64,000 bases of DNA, taken from NCBI RefSeq assembly GCF_003716585.1, contig NZ_PTJO01000001.1, forward strand, positions 62,001 through 126,000. Reading direction: 5' to 3'. Below the pieces are notes generated by a model, which was not told the DNA's origin, searched no databases, and worked only from the letters and a program-made list of their open reading frames with translations. Origin of the DNA: Corynebacterium alimapuense (GTDB lineage Bacteria > Actinomycetota > Actinomycetes > Mycobacteriales > Mycobacteriaceae). Position 1 is the stretch's first letter. Each line of letters opens with the position of its first letter. A program made the translations under genes and the position numbers. Of this stretch, positions 26,720-36,240 are shown piece after piece.

Positions 26720-27539
26720 GTTGCTCGACTTGCCCTTGTTCCAGGTTTCGGAATCCGATGCCTAATGGCAGGCCGACACTATCGGTGAGCCGGACCCCGC
26801 CGATCTCTGCGGCTACCAAGAGTCGGGCATCTCCAATCTCAGGAGCAGGCCCCAAGTCTAGGCTGCGAAGCTGCAGGTATTCCGGGGTGATCTGAGCTGT
26901 GTCAAGAACCTGTTTAGTTATGGCTAACACCGCTTCTGCACCATGCTCGGCGGAGTGCGCACCAGCTGTCAGCGCCGCAGCTAGCACCAGCGCCTTATCC
27001 CGTTCTGCTACCGCTACCCGTTCGTTGCGCAAAGAGATGGCCAACCCATTGGGCATCCGCACCGTGGGCACACCGTGGAGGGTGACCGGCAGATGTAAAT
27101 CTGTCAGTGCGTGCTGGAGGGAGCGCAACTGCTGGTAGTCCTTCTCCCCGCATACGAGATCGCTGGGTGCCACGACGTTAATCAAGCTCAGCTGCAGAGT
27201 TAACGCCTGGGCAATATCTGCTACTGGCTCCAAATCTAGATCCATCGGCTGGATAAGGGTGCGCAGTCCCTTGGGCCACAGCTGCTCAGAGCGATAGCGC
27301 CATACCGCGTCGACCTTCTCTTCAGCGAAAGCAGCGGGGATCTCCTCGCCAGACCAAGCCACGATGACCACTGCGCGCGGGATGCGGCGAGCGGTCCGAA
27401 TCAAAGCCACATGGCCTGCGTGCAAGCCTTCCCCGAGTGGGACCAGGACGACCGGACGGCCGGTGCGTCGCATAGCGCGCGATAGCACTGCTACCTGCTG
27501 TTGGTCGACAGCGATTGCCTTGCCTGCTTCAAAACTCAC
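26712..27539 (-). CDS. panC: Pantothenate synthetase PanC
   Basis: 275 residues from GTG 27539. Joins pantoate and beta-alanine with ATP. PLGEGLHAGHVALIRTARR carries the HxGH nucleotide motif; the C-half includes VCGEKDYQQLRSLQHALTDLHLPV and RMPNGLAISLRNERV, where the usual M-S-S-R-N appears as ISLRN. The GTG overlaps the stop of the upstream DUF2520 gene (GTGA), so it is coupled. In M. tuberculosis panD follows panC; here the 3' end meets the ATPase gene and panD is not in the window. Confidence 0.9.
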   Translation of the reverse strand: MSFEAGKAIAVDQQQVAVLSRAMRRTGRPVVLVPLGEGLHAGHVALIRTARRIPRAVVIVAWSGEEIPAAFAEEKVDAVWRYRSEQLWPKGLRTLIQPMDLDLEPVADIAQALTLQLSLINVVAPSDLVCGEKDYQQLRSLQHALTDLHLPVTLHGVPTVRMPNGLAISLRNERVAVAERDKALVLAAALTAGAHSAEHGAEAVLAITKQVLDTAQITPEYLQLRSLDLGPAPEIGDARLLVAAEIGGVRLTDSVGLPLGIGFRNLEQGQVEQLN

Positions 27540-28246
27540 AGCTTCTCCTCTTGAATTGCCCACAACTCCACGTCATCAGCTTGTGTTATTTCCGCCGCAC
27601 GACGGAGGGCTTGTCTAAATGCTCTAGCGCGACCAGGCTCTTGGATGCTTCTCCACTGTGCCGCCAAGCCTGCCGGGCCACCGATATCCGGAAGCCTGCG
27701 TTCTCCCTGCGCCGAACGAGCAATTTCCGCGGAGTCTGCGATGCCCCCGATCGCGGCGTCGAGCAGCTTGTGTGCATCATCGCGGAGAGCTGCAGCAGAG
27801 CTGAGATAGGTCATCGAAGCTGCTAGCTGGAGCCGCTGATTATCTCTGATCTCAACTACGCTGCCACCCAATTCGCCGATCAATAGCTCAGCGATAGTCT
27901 GACCAAGCTCGTCGACGGTGGTGACTGCCCACCGCTGCGCTCCTAGCCTGGCTGCTGCGATCACCACTGCGCCAGAGGTCTCCAGCGGGTCAAGGATTTG
28001 CACTCCATGTGCCAGGCAAGTGTGCAGATAGATTTGTCCACGGCGCACAGTTGGTACCAAGTCGTCGACTAGATCAGGAAGTGACTGTTCTCCGGCTTCG
28101 ATCACGATCAGATCGAAGTGCTCTGAGTCAGCTAGCGTTGCGCCTTCGGAAACAGAGACTTCATGGCCCAGAGCCCTCAGTTGGCCTGGCAGGTCTTCGT
28201 CGAGTTGATCTCCGATCACGCCCACCCGCATGCGGGGGGCTCGCAT
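27536..28246 (-). CDS. Rossmann-like / DUF2520-type protein next to panC
   Basis: 236 residues from ATG 28246, which overlaps the preceding stop (TGATG). The N-terminal part MRVGVIGDQLDEDLPGQLRALGHEVSV looks like a Rossmann NAD(P) fold, and the C-terminal helical part (NQRLQLAASMTYLSSAAALRDDAHKLL) resembles the DUF2520 domain. M. tuberculosis has an equivalent gene (Rv3603c) between panC and the DUF6779 gene. A GTG at 28249 is an alternative start. A ketopantoate-reductase-like role is sometimes suspected for such proteins from their location, but nothing here proves it. Confidence 0.72.
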   Translation of the reverse strand: MRAPRMRVGVIGDQLDEDLPGQLRALGHEVSVSEGATLADSEHFDLIVIEAGEQSLPDLVDDLVPTVRRGQIYLHTCLAHGVQILDPLETSGAVVIAAARLGAQRWAVTTVDELGQTIAELLIGELGGSVVEIRDNQRLQLAASMTYLSSAAALRDDAHKLLDAAIGGIADSAEIARSAQGERRLPDIGGPAGLAAQWRSIQEPGRARAFRQALRRAAEITQADDVELWAIQEEKL

Positions 28247-29295
28247 CACTTATCCTCGCCTGCTCGGGCGCGCGCCATCAATTCGGCGACCGAGAGCGCA
28301 CCATTGTGCTCATCTCGGCGACGCCGACCACGACGGGTCTCCTCTGCAACAGACTCTTTGGTTGAGGTGTCCTTCTTGGCCGGCTGTTCAGGCTTTTCTG
28401 ATTGCTCTTGTTCAGCCTTGACTTGGGCTGCCCGGCTTTTGCCTGCTCCGCCTTGATCCCAGGAGACTGTCTGGAAAGAACCGGTATCGAAAGAGCGCAA
28501 CTTCGATTCTTTGTCCGATTTCTTTTCCGCAGCTGGGGCCTTCGGCGTGATTTTCTCATCGCTTTGAGCAGGGGTCACGAAATCAGTCAGCGCGGGTTCT
28601 TTATCCAAGCTGACCTCTTTTTCCTTCTCGGTCCGACGCAGGTTCTCAGCGATAAGATCCGCCAGCGGATTGAGCTGGGGTTTAGAAGGCTCTTGCTGGC
28701 CCAAGCGACCGGCGATGGCATCTGGGGAAGGCGCACCAGAGAATTTATTCTCGCTTCCCAACACTGGCTCGGGGATGACGGCCTCACCGTCATCGTCTTC
28801 ATCATCGAACCAGTCTGAGCCTAGTTTTCCTGCCTGTTCTAACTCCACGACACGACGCGCTTCTGCCCGAAGCGCTGCCGGCTCATAGCCGAATTCTCGG
28901 CCGGCCAACTGCTCGAGTTGGGTACGCAACAAAGTCAGTTCGCGCTGAATCTCTGCGAGTACCTCAGAATCGTTTTCCTCCTGGGTCTCTCGCACCTTCA
29001 GCTCTGCGTCGCTTTCCTCCACGTGCTGCTGGAGCTGAGCTTTTTCTAATTCCGCACGGTGGAGCTCTTCTTGGTGTTCGAGCTCGGCCTCAGCAGCCTC
29101 CGCGGTGGTGCGATAGCGGAACACGAGGAAAGAGCCAACGATGGCTGCCCACAGTGCAGCCAGCAGCGCTAATTTCAGGGCCCCATCGCTTCCACTAAAG
29201 AGCATGACCACGCTCGCGATTAGGGCGAGGGCAACGAGCACGATCAGGAGGATCTGACCTCGATCTGTTTGCCCTGAAGGATTGTCGGCACTCAT
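28246..29295 (-). CDS. DUF6779-type membrane/coiled-coil protein
   Basis: 349 residues from ATG 29295. Two adjacent membrane segments near residues 15-60 (ILLIVLVALALIASVVMLF, LKLALLAALWAAIVGSFLVF), then a long coiled coil rich in Glu, Ala and Gln (~65-150), then a low-complexity Lys/Glu/Pro/Ser tail with ESVAEETRRGRRRR near the end. Matches the architecture of M. tuberculosis Rv3604c in the same position. TAGAGT lies 7 nt before the ATG (leaderless), which excludes the longer frame to 29424 that overlaps the DUF3180 gene. Function unknown; a role at the cell envelope is possible. Confidence 0.78.
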   Translation of the reverse strand: MSADNPSGQTDRGQILLIVLVALALIASVVMLFSGSDGALKLALLAALWAAIVGSFLVFRYRTTAEAAEAELEHQEELHRAELEKAQLQQHVEESDAELKVRETQEENDSEVLAEIQRELTLLRTQLEQLAGREFGYEPAALRAEARRVVELEQAGKLGSDWFDDEDDDGEAVIPEPVLGSENKFSGAPSPDAIAGRLGQQEPSKPQLNPLADLIAENLRRTEKEKEVSLDKEPALTDFVTPAQSDEKITPKAPAAEKKSDKESKLRSFDTGSFQTVSWDQGGAGKSRAAQVKAEQEQSEKPEQPAKKDTSTKESVAEETRRGRRRRDEHNGALSVAELMARARAGEDK

Positions 29296-29302
29296 ATGCT
29301 CT

Positions 29303-29308
29303 ACTCTA
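29303..29308 (-). promoter_or_regulatory. Leaderless promoter of the DUF6779 gene, -10 TAGAGT
   Basis: TAGAGT on the minus strand (about 29308-29303) is followed by AGAGCAT and ATG 29295. It overlaps the end of the DUF3180 gene (stop near 29306), so this gene can be expressed apart from the folate genes. Confidence 0.55.
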
Positions 29309-29773
29309 ACCAACCGCTTCCCCATCGGTAGGTGGCGGTGTCTCACATTGCTTTTCCAGATAGAGTCCAGCGAGCGATAGACAGATCCCGCCGAGTGCGG
29401 AAGCCAGTACTCCGGGCAGGTCATCCGACGCTGCGGTTAACTGCCCGACTCGGGGAATGACATAAACGCCGATGCCGAGATATGCGCCGCCGACAATCGC
29501 CCCGGTCCACGCAGAAGCCTTAGCAATGACCACAAACTGGGCGACTGTCATCGGACTGAGTTGGCTGCGATCTTGTCCGACCTCACCGCGTTCCACCCGG
29601 CCACGAACTTTTCGGGCCAAGATCACGCAAACCACCGTCATGCCCCACAACGTGACTGACACGGCTATGGGAATACCTGACATCGAACCATAAAACCCCC
29701 AGGTGAACACCGCCATGAAGGCAGCGCAGAAGCCTCCAGCAGCCAAGAGTCCAGGCACCGAGGTTTGATTCAT
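29306..29773 (-). CDS. DUF3180-type four-helix membrane protein
   Basis: 155 residues with four hydrophobic helices (AAGGFCAAFMAVFTWGF, IPIAVSVTLWGMTVVCVIL, SAWTGAIVGGAYLGIGVYVI, VLASALGGICLSLAGLYL) and short loops. Always found after folK in Mycobacteriales (Rv3605c). The start overlaps the folK stop by 4 bases (ATGA). No catalytic motif is seen; function unknown. Confidence 0.8.
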   Translation of the reverse strand: MNQTSVPGLLAAGGFCAAFMAVFTWGFYGSMSGIPIAVSVTLWGMTVVCVILARKVRGRVERGEVGQDRSQLSPMTVAQFVVIAKASAWTGAIVGGAYLGIGVYVIPRVGQLTAASDDLPGVLASALGGICLSLAGLYLEKQCETPPPTDGEAVG

Positions 29774-30276
29774 CTGGGTTCGCCGTCCTCGAGTCGACCC
29801 AACTCACGGACGCCTTCTACTTCTTGTGGATCTAAACCGGAGATTAGTTCGGCCACCGATAGTCCCCGCAGGCTGGCCACCGGATCAGCCGCCAACCAGG
29901 GAACCAAAACGAAAGCCCGTTCATGGGCATGTGGATGAGGAAGAGTAAGCACTGGATCTGTAGAACAAAGTTCTTGGCCATCTAGGACCACCTGCACCAC
30001 ATCCACGTCCAAGGTCCGCGGGCCCCAGCGGCGAATACGGACCCGATCGGCGGCTTCTTCGAGGCGTTGGCCGCGTCTGAGCAGTTCCAGGGGAGTTTGA
30101 TTGACCTCAACGATCAGGACAGCGTTGAGGAAATCTCCTTGATCAATGACCCCCCACGGAGGGGTAGCAAACACCGGCGAGGAGGCGATGATCTCTGCGG
30201 CGAATTCCTCGGCGACGGTCTCCAAGAGCGCCCACCGATCTGCCATGTTTGAGCCAATCGAGAGCACTGCCCGCAT
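29770..30276 (-). CDS. folK: 6-hydroxymethyl-7,8-dihydropterin pyrophosphokinase FolK
   Basis: 168 residues. Transfers pyrophosphate from ATP to hydroxymethyl-dihydropterin. N-terminal LSIGSNMADR, substrate-binding GPRTLDVDVV (DVDxV, magnesium Asp pair) near 100, and LPHPHAHERAFVLVPW, the HPxxxxRxFVLxPL signature, near 125. The ATG overlaps the folB stop (TGATG), so folB-folK are translated together. Confidence 0.94.
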   Translation of the reverse strand: MRAVLSIGSNMADRWALLETVAEEFAAEIIASSPVFATPPWGVIDQGDFLNAVLIVEVNQTPLELLRRGQRLEEAADRVRIRRWGPRTLDVDVVQVVLDGQELCSTDPVLTLPHPHAHERAFVLVPWLAADPVASLRGLSVAELISGLDPQEVEGVRELGRLEDGEPR

Positions 30277-30665
30277 CAGAGGCCACCTTGTGCGGCACGC
30301 CCACGGCGGGAACGACGCGCAACCACTGCTACATCAGCGAAGGTATGTGGGATCGGGGCAGAGGGTTTGTGCACCGTCACCTCGACCGCATGCAGCAAGG
30401 AGAAGTCATTCAATGCGGTATCAGCGATCTCCGCGGCAACGGTCTCGATGAGATCCCGAGAGTCCCCAGAGATCACCGAAATGGCCAGTTCCGCGAGCTC
30501 CGCGTAATTGATCGTTAAGTTCAGGTCGTCGGTCGCGGCCGCCGGGGCGGTATCTAACCAACAGACCAGATCCACCAAGAAGGTCTGACCTTCACGCTTT
30601 TCTTCAGGAAATACTCCGTGGTAGCCGAAGCACTCCAGTCCACGTAGTTCGATTCGATCAGCCAT
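30276..30665 (-). CDS. folB: Dihydroneopterin aldolase FolB
   Basis: 129 residues from ATG 30665, starting MADRIELRGLECFGYHGVFPEEKREGQ (the catalytic Tyr/His and Glu region). Typical ~120-residue length. Cleaves dihydroneopterin to the pterin used by FolK. It begins 1 bp after folP. The frame extends upstream to 30812 within folP and is not used. Confidence 0.93.
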   Translation of the reverse strand: MADRIELRGLECFGYHGVFPEEKREGQTFLVDLVCWLDTAPAAATDDLNLTINYAELAELAISVISGDSRDLIETVAAEIADTALNDFSLLHAVEVTVHKPSAPIPHTFADVAVVARRSRRGRAAQGGL

Positions 30666-30666
30666 G

Positions 30667-31512
30667 TTAAAGACCTCCCTGGCGCCAGGCTGCGGCCACA
30701 TCGACCGCATCCCGGGAAACGGGCACATTATGTACGCGGACTCCCCAAGCACCCATCTGTGCCGAAATAGCGGTGACCGCCGCGGTAGCCGGGTCCGCAT
30801 CTGCTGGCGCACCCGGCAGTCCGCGGTCAGAGCGCACCGCAGAGAGGAAGCGTTTGCGGGAGGCGCCGACCAAGATCGGGAACGGGCCGTCGATAAAGAT
30901 CGGTAGTGAGTTCAGCAGGGCCCAGTTGTCCTCGCGGGATTTGGCGAATCCTAGACCTGGATCCAGCACGATGTTGCTTTCTGTGACTCCCGCATCGAGT
31001 GCGCCAGAGACCAGCTCTTCGAGGCTTCGGCGGACGTCTTGGACGACATCGCCGCCGTTCTCGGCTACTCCGGAGGCATCTCCAAAGTGGAGAGTGCGCC
31101 AGTGCATGAGGCAGACCGGCAAGCCAGAATCTGCCATCACTTGGTACATCTGGGTATCTGCGAGACCACCTGAGACATCATTGATCATCGAGACCCCAGC
31201 TACTGCAGCGCCGTGTGCCACGGCTGCCCGCATCGTGTCTACTGAGGTGCGAATACCTTCTTGGCTCAGCGCCCGAATGACTGGAGTCACCCGAGAAAGC
31301 TCTACTTCTGCTGGAACCCGGGTAGCTCCAGGCCTAGTGGACTCACCGCCCACATCGATAATGTCGGCTCCTTGAGCAACCAGCTCGCGGCCATGGGCGA
31401 CTGCGGCATCAATATCAAGCCAGCGCCCACCGTCGGAAAATGAATCCTCGGTGACGTTGACGATGCCCATCACCAGGCAGCGTCCCGGAACGCTGAGTTC
31501 TGCCGCGCCCAT
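30667..31512 (-). CDS. folP: Dihydropteroate synthase FolP
   Basis: 281 residues from ATG 31512. TIM-barrel enzyme that couples the pterin pyrophosphate to p-aminobenzoate, the sulfonamide target. Motifs: VMGIVNVTEDSFSDGGRWL near 15-33, VGGESTRPGATRV near 57, MINDVSGGL near 105, LDPGLGFAKSREDNW near 190 and VGASRKRFL near 220. It follows folE with a 10-bp gap in the folate operon. Confidence 0.95.
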   Translation of the reverse strand: MGAAELSVPGRCLVMGIVNVTEDSFSDGGRWLDIDAAVAHGRELVAQGADIIDVGGESTRPGATRVPAEVELSRVTPVIRALSQEGIRTSVDTMRAAVAHGAAVAGVSMINDVSGGLADTQMYQVMADSGLPVCLMHWRTLHFGDASGVAENGGDVVQDVRRSLEELVSGALDAGVTESNIVLDPGLGFAKSREDNWALLNSLPIFIDGPFPILVGASRKRFLSAVRSDRGLPGAPADADPATAAVTAISAQMGAWGVRVHNVPVSRDAVDVAAAWRQGGL

Positions 31513-31522
31513 CGTGATTCTC

Positions 31523-32113
31523 CTATCCGCGAATGAGGCTAAGAACCTCGGCACGGGAGGCTGCATTGGTCTTGAACCCGCCCCGAACCGCCGAAGTAGT
31601 GGTCGTGGCACCAGGCTTGCGGATTCCACGCATGGCCATGCACAGATGCTCGCATTCGATCACCACGATGGCTGCTTGGGCGCCAAGGACGTTGACCAGT
31701 GCATTGGCAATCTGTGAGGTCAAACGCTCCTGCACCTGCGGGCGCTTGGCGTACATATCAGCCAGGCGTGCCAGCTTGGACAAACCGGTGACCTGCCCAT
31801 TAGCCCCGGGAATGTAGCCAATATGCGCCACTCCATAGAAAGGTACGAGGTGATGCTCGCAGGTGGAATAGATCGGAATATCTCGGACGAGGACGAGTTC
31901 TTGATGATCTTCGGCGAAAGTTTTGGTCAGCACTTGCGTGGGATCGGTGTGCAGACCTGCGAAGATCTCTCGGTAGGACTTGGCTACTCGAGCGGGGGTT
32001 TCTTTGAGCCCCTCCCGATCGGGGTCTTCTCCCACCGCGATAAGTAGCTCACGAATAGCAGCCTCCGCCCGTGGCTGGTCAAATACCTTGTCGGGAACCA
32101 TCTCCTGGCTCAT
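31523..32113 (-). CDS. folE: GTP cyclohydrolase I FolE
   Basis: 196 residues. First step of folate synthesis. Zinc and substrate motifs: [13 protein letters not shown] near 75-87, [19 protein letters not shown], and [23 protein letters not shown] near 145-165. Its ATG directly follows the ftsH stop (TAG ATG), so it is coupled to ftsH and begins the folE-folP-folB-folK run. Confidence 0.95.
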   Translation of the reverse strand: MSQEMVPDKVFDQPRAEAAIRELLIAVGEDPDREGLKETPARVAKSYREIFAGLHTDPTQVLTKTFAEDHQELVLVRDIPIYSTCEHHLVPFYGVAHIGYIPGANGQVTGLSKLARLADMYAKRPQVQERLTSQIANALVNVLGAQAAIVVIECEHLCMAMRGIRKPGATTTTSAVRGGFKTNAASRAEVLSLIRG

Positions 32114-34567
32114 CTACTGCTCCTTGGGAGTCTGTGTGGATTGATCATCCGAAGGATGCTCGGAGGAGTCTTCGTCAGCAATGTCTACATTGTCAGCGGA
32201 ATCAGACATGGGACGCTCGATGATGTCCGTCGCAGAATCCTTATCGACGTCCGCGTTGCGCTCCGGCTGCTCATGATCTGGCAGGCGAAACCCGATGACC
32301 TCGGTGGGCGGATCTTCAGCGCGCTGAGGTTCCGCCAGCCCGTAGTTTTTCATCCCTGGGTGTTCTTCTTTGGCTTGTGCCGGAGTGCTGGCATAGGGAT
32401 TGTTGTTGGGCGGCCAGCCGGGGACTTTCCAGTCGGCTGGCGGCGGGGTGCCACCGTAGCGCGGTCCGGATCCCAGAGCCGTCGAAACAGCAGGTTCTTT
32501 CTCATCTTGGCGGTGCTGCCCGCCACTGGCAGAAGAACCTTCTTCGCTAGCCTTGGCAGCTGCTAGTTCAGCCTCACGCTTGGCGCGGGCGTCTTGAGAT
32601 GCCTGCAACAGCGAGTAACGCTTCGGCGGTTCCTCGCCGCGTTCCAATGCCAGCTCCACTGGAGTTTTCACTGGTTCGCGGCCGAATTGGCGGGAGAAGC
32701 GATCGTTTTCACCAGGGAATACGTCATGCGCTTCGCGCGGTTCGATGCCGTCGAAGAGCACCTCAAGATCTGGCCGTCGGAGGGTTTCTTTCTCCAGGAG
32801 CTTCTCAGCTAGGCGGTCAAGATAATCGCGGTGATCGCGGAGAATTTCATAGGCCTGCTGATGAGCATCTTCAAGCAGGCGATGGGTCTCTTCATCAATC
32901 TTGGCAGCTACTGCCGGAGAAACCTCCAAGGTTCCGCCACCGCCACGGCCGGAGAAGGGATCTCCCTGTTCCTGGCCGTATTTGACTACACCCAGGCTGG
33001 GCGACATGCCATATTCGGTGAGCATGGATCGAGCGATCTTGGTGGCCTGCTCAATATCTGAGGAAGCACCAGTGGTGGGCTCACCGAAGACGAGTTCTTC
33101 AGCGGCGCGTCCGCCCATGGCAAAGACTAAGCGAGCGAAAAGCTCATCGCGGTTGTACATGCCCTTATCGTCTTCGGAGGCGGTCATGGCGTGTCCACCA
33201 GTTCGGCCACGGGCCAAGATGGTCACTTTGTAGACGCGCTCAATGTCCTTGAGCGCCCAGGCAGCCAGGGTATGCCCGCCTTCGTGATAGGCAGTGACCT
33301 TCTTTTCTTTCTCAGAAATGATCTGGCTGGACCGACGAGGTCCACCGATTACTCGGTCGGTGGCCTCTTCCAGGGCATCGGCAGTAATCACTGTGCCGCC
33401 GATGCGTGCAGTAAGTAGTGCGGCCTCGTTGAGGACGTTGGCCAAGTCTGCGCCCGACATGCCGGCAGTGCGCTTGGCCAGTGAGTTCAGGTCAGCATCG
33501 GGGCCTAAGGGCTTGCCCTTGGCATGAACATTGAGGATGTGCTCGCGGCCGCTTAGATCAGGAGCGGTCACGGGGATTTGGCGGTCGAAGCGGCCTGGGC
33601 GCAGCAACGCTGGGTCAAGGATGTCGGGGCGGTTGGTTGCCGCCATGAGAATGACACCCTCACGGTCGCCGAAGCCGTCCATCTCCACCAACAACTGGTT
33701 GAGGGTCTGTTCACGTTCGTCATGCCCGCCGCCGGTGCCGGATCCGCGCTGGCGACCAACTGCGTCGATCTCATCGACGAAGATAATGCAGGGGCTGTTC
33801 TCTTTGGCCTGTTTGAAAAGGTCACGCACGCGCGAAGCACCCACGCCAACGAACATCTCCACGAAATCAGAACCGGAGATGGAGTAGAACGGAACATCAG
33901 CTTCGCCGGCCACGGCACGGGCCAAGAGCGTTTTACCGGTGCCGGGCGGGCCATAGAGCAGCACACCGCGCGGAATCTTGGCACCTAGTGCGTGGTAACG
34001 AGTCGGGTCCTGGAGGAAATCCTTGATCTCTTGCAGCTCATCGACTGCCTCGTCCGCGCCGGCTACGTCAGCGAAGGTGTTCTTGGGCATATCTTTGGTG
34101 AGCTCTTTGTGCTTGGAGCCGCCGATGCCAAACATTCCGCCACCAGATTGCATCCGGGTGAGGAAGAAAAACAGCAGGCCAAACAGCAACAGCATCGGCA
34201 GCAGGAAGCTGAGCATTCCCATGAGGAAGCTGTCTTCAGTGACCTCGGTGGAGTAGCTATCTGCTCCAGAGGACTGAACGTTATCGAAAATCTGCGGAGC
34301 AGTCCTGGCGGGGTATTCCGCCATGATCTCCTCGACCCCTTCTTGTTCTTCAACGGTGATGGGTTCGCGTAATTCGATGCGGACGCGCTGCTCACGGTCG
34401 TCGATCTGCACGACGGCGGCATTGCCATCTTCAAGCTGCTCGACAGCAACCGAGGTGTCGACCTGTTGGAACGAACGAGTGTCGTCCGTGAGCAGGGTAA
34501 ACACGAACAGGGAAATGAGGACGACCGCTGCGATCAGGCCGATCTGGAGGATTCTCTTGTTCTTCAT
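32114..34567 (-). CDS. ftsH: ATP-dependent zinc metalloprotease FtsH with long C-terminal tail
   Basis: 817 residues. Two membrane helices flank a short periplasmic domain (residues ~8-26 and ~110-135), then the AAA+ domain with Walker [13 protein letters not shown] and Walker [12 protein letters not shown], the second region of homology, and the zinc protease motif HEGGH (typically HEAGH) with downstream Asp. Degrades membrane and some cytosolic proteins. The ~170 residues after the protease core are acidic, Pro/Gly-rich and probably disordered, longer than in E. coli; mycobacterial FtsH proteins also carry such tails. Confidence 0.95.
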   Translation of the reverse strand: MKNKRILQIGLIAAVVLISLFVFTLLTDDTRSFQQVDTSVAVEQLEDGNAAVVQIDDREQRVRIELREPITVEEQEGVEEIMAEYPARTAPQIFDNVQSSGADSYSTEVTEDSFLMGMLSFLLPMLLLFGLLFFFLTRMQSGGGMFGIGGSKHKELTKDMPKNTFADVAGADEAVDELQEIKDFLQDPTRYHALGAKIPRGVLLYGPPGTGKTLLARAVAGEADVPFYSISGSDFVEMFVGVGASRVRDLFKQAKENSPCIIFVDEIDAVGRQRGSGTGGGHDEREQTLNQLLVEMDGFGDREGVILMAATNRPDILDPALLRPGRFDRQIPVTAPDLSGREHILNVHAKGKPLGPDADLNSLAKRTAGMSGADLANVLNEAALLTARIGGTVITADALEEATDRVIGGPRRSSQIISEKEKKVTAYHEGGHTLAAWALKDIERVYKVTILARGRTGGHAMTASEDDKGMYNRDELFARLVFAMGGRAAEELVFGEPTTGASSDIEQATKIARSMLTEYGMSPSLGVVKYGQEQGDPFSGRGGGGTLEVSPAVAAKIDEETHRLLEDAHQQAYEILRDHRDYLDRLAEKLLEKETLRRPDLEVLFDGIEPREAHDVFPGENDRFSRQFGREPVKTPVELALERGEEPPKRYSLLQASQDARAKREAELAAAKASEEGSSASGGQHRQDEKEPAVSTALGSGPRYGGTPPPADWKVPGWPPNNNPYASTPAQAKEEHPGMKNYGLAEPQRAEDPPTEVIGFRLPDHEQPERNADVDKDSATDIIERPMSDSADNVDIADEDSSEHPSDDQSTQTPKEQ

Positions 34568-34703
34568 AGATGACAGTCGCTGGGCAGAGTTATCGGCCCG
34601 CCCGCGACCCGTGCCTTTCGTGTCCGGATAAACAACGGTCAGTCAGTTGTTATTACACAACGCGCCAGATGCGCTTCTAGTTCCACCCAGCTGGGCAATG
34701 AGT

Positions 34704-35291
34704 TTAGTTATCTGCGTAGACCGACGGATGCAAGGTGCCCACATAGGGCAGGTCGCGGTAGCGCTCGGCGTAATCCAGGCCGTAGCCGATGACGAACTCA
34801 TTGGGAATATCAAAACCGACATCGAAAAGATCAATCTTCGCCTTAACCACCTCAGGCTTGCGCAGCAGCGTAACTACCTCGAGGGACTTGGGATTGCGTC
34901 CGCGCAGGTTGCGGATGAGCCAAGACAGGGTCAAACCGGAGTCAATGATGTCTTCGACGATGAGCACATCACGGTCTTCGATATCACGGTCCAGGTCTTT
35001 CAGGATGCGCACGACGCCGGAAGAGTTGGTGGAGTTGCCGTAGGAGGACACCGCCATGAACTCGATCTGGGAGGGAATATCCAATTCTCGGGCGAAATCA
35101 GTGAGGAAGAATACCGCACCTTTCAGCACGCACACCAGGATGAGGTCTTCGTCTGCATCGCGGTAGGTATCGGCTGCTCTAGCAGCTAGTTCCTTCACAC
35201 GGGCCTTGAGCTCATCTTCACTGATGAGCACTGCTTCAACGTCGCTGCCGTAGCTGTTGGCGGGGACGGTGAAGTCCTTGTGGTCCTGCAT
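34704..35291 (-). CDS. hpt: Hypoxanthine-guanine phosphoribosyltransferase Hpt
   Basis: 195 residues. Purine salvage using PRPP. The PRPP loop is [17 protein letters not shown] near 100-115, and the N-half has [28 protein letters not shown] precedes the ATG as ribosome site. It follows tilS by 16 bp. The order tilS-hpt-ftsH matches M. tuberculosis and C. glutamicum. Confidence 0.95.
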   Translation of the reverse strand: MQDHKDFTVPANSYGSDVEAVLISEDELKARVKELAARAADTYRDADEDLILVCVLKGAVFFLTDFARELDIPSQIEFMAVSSYGNSTNSSGVVRILKDLDRDIEDRDVLIVEDIIDSGLTLSWLIRNLRGRNPKSLEVVTLLRKPEVVKAKIDLFDVGFDIPNEFVIGYGLDYAERYRDLPYVGTLHPSVYADN

Positions 35292-35307
35292 GGTTATGAC
35301 ACCTTTC

Positions 35308-36240
35308 CTAGGGCTCCTGGAATAGTGTCAGTCTGCCATTAGAGCGCGTCACTTCCAACCTTCTGTCCCCCTCACCGCCCACGGCTACCCCGCCTTGGCC
35401 GTGCCAATCGGTACACAGCGCCTCTATCGCGCTTATCGACGCCGCCGTGACCCGCAGATCCCGTCCCCGTAACCAGGCAGCGATCCTTCGTCGGCGAAGA
35501 GGTCCCGGTTGAGTTGCCAACTCCGCACAATCATCGGTGGGCTCCCCTGCGAGCTTTTCAAGAAATTCCTGGTCAGCAGCAATTCTGGCGGCGGCAGCAG
35601 CAAGGGGGTCAGCGGCATCTCCGCCCAGAATCTCAGCCAACAGGGGCAGCACGCGAGTGCGGATAGCGACGCGTCGAAAAGCCGGGTTGGAGTTGTGGGG
35701 ATCCTGCCAGGGAATCAATCCCAATTCGGCACAGGCCCCTAAAGTGTCAGCTCTTCGGATGCCCAAAAAAGGGCGAATTAACTGCCCGGTCCGTGGACTC
35801 ATGCCTGCTGGGTTGCCGCGTAATGCTCCGAGCAACAACGTCTCGGCCTGATCATCGGCGGTGTGGCCAACCCAGACTTGTCCCCCGTCGGCCACCTGGT
35901 GCAGTGCTTGATAGCGGACGCTGCGAGCTTGGGCTTCCAGGCTTCCTTGGTGGGGTACCTCGACGGTTTTTACCCTGCCAATAGCGCCCATGAGCTCTGC
36001 TTGAGCCACCGCTTGGGCCGCGACCTCAGCAGAACCAGGCTGTAGCTGATGATCTACCACCACGGCGCACACGTTGACGCCTTCAGCCAGCGCTGCGGCA
36101 GTCAACGCCAGAGAATCGGGTCCCCCGGATAGCCCAACAACGACCAGGTCATCGCTGAGATAGGTGCGCACGGCCCGTCGACAAGCGAGAAAGTGCGGGC
36201 TAGAACGGGGCAGGTCTAGCTGGCCGATTCGCCGCGGCAT
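35308..36240 (-). CDS. tilS: tRNA(Ile)-lysidine synthetase TilS
   Basis: 310 residues. ATP-pyrophosphatase with the loop [18 protein letters not shown] near residues 33-50. Modifies C34 of tRNA-Ile(CAU) to lysidine so that it reads AUA. The short actinobacterial form lacks the extended C-terminal domains of E. coli TilS. The ATG is immediately downstream of the dacB stop, so the two are in one operon with hpt. Confidence 0.92.
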   Translation of the reverse strand: MPRRIGQLDLPRSSPHFLACRRAVRTYLSDDLVVVGLSGGPDSLALTAAALAEGVNVCAVVVDHQLQPGSAEVAAQAVAQAELMGAIGRVKTVEVPHQGSLEAQARSVRYQALHQVADGGQVWVGHTADDQAETLLLGALRGNPAGMSPRTGQLIRPFLGIRRADTLGACAELGLIPWQDPHNSNPAFRRVAIRTRVLPLLAEILGGDAADPLAAAAARIAADQEFLEKLAGEPTDDCAELATQPGPLRRRRIAAWLRGRDLRVTAASISAIEALCTDWHGQGGVAVGGEGDRRLEVTRSNGRLTLFQEP

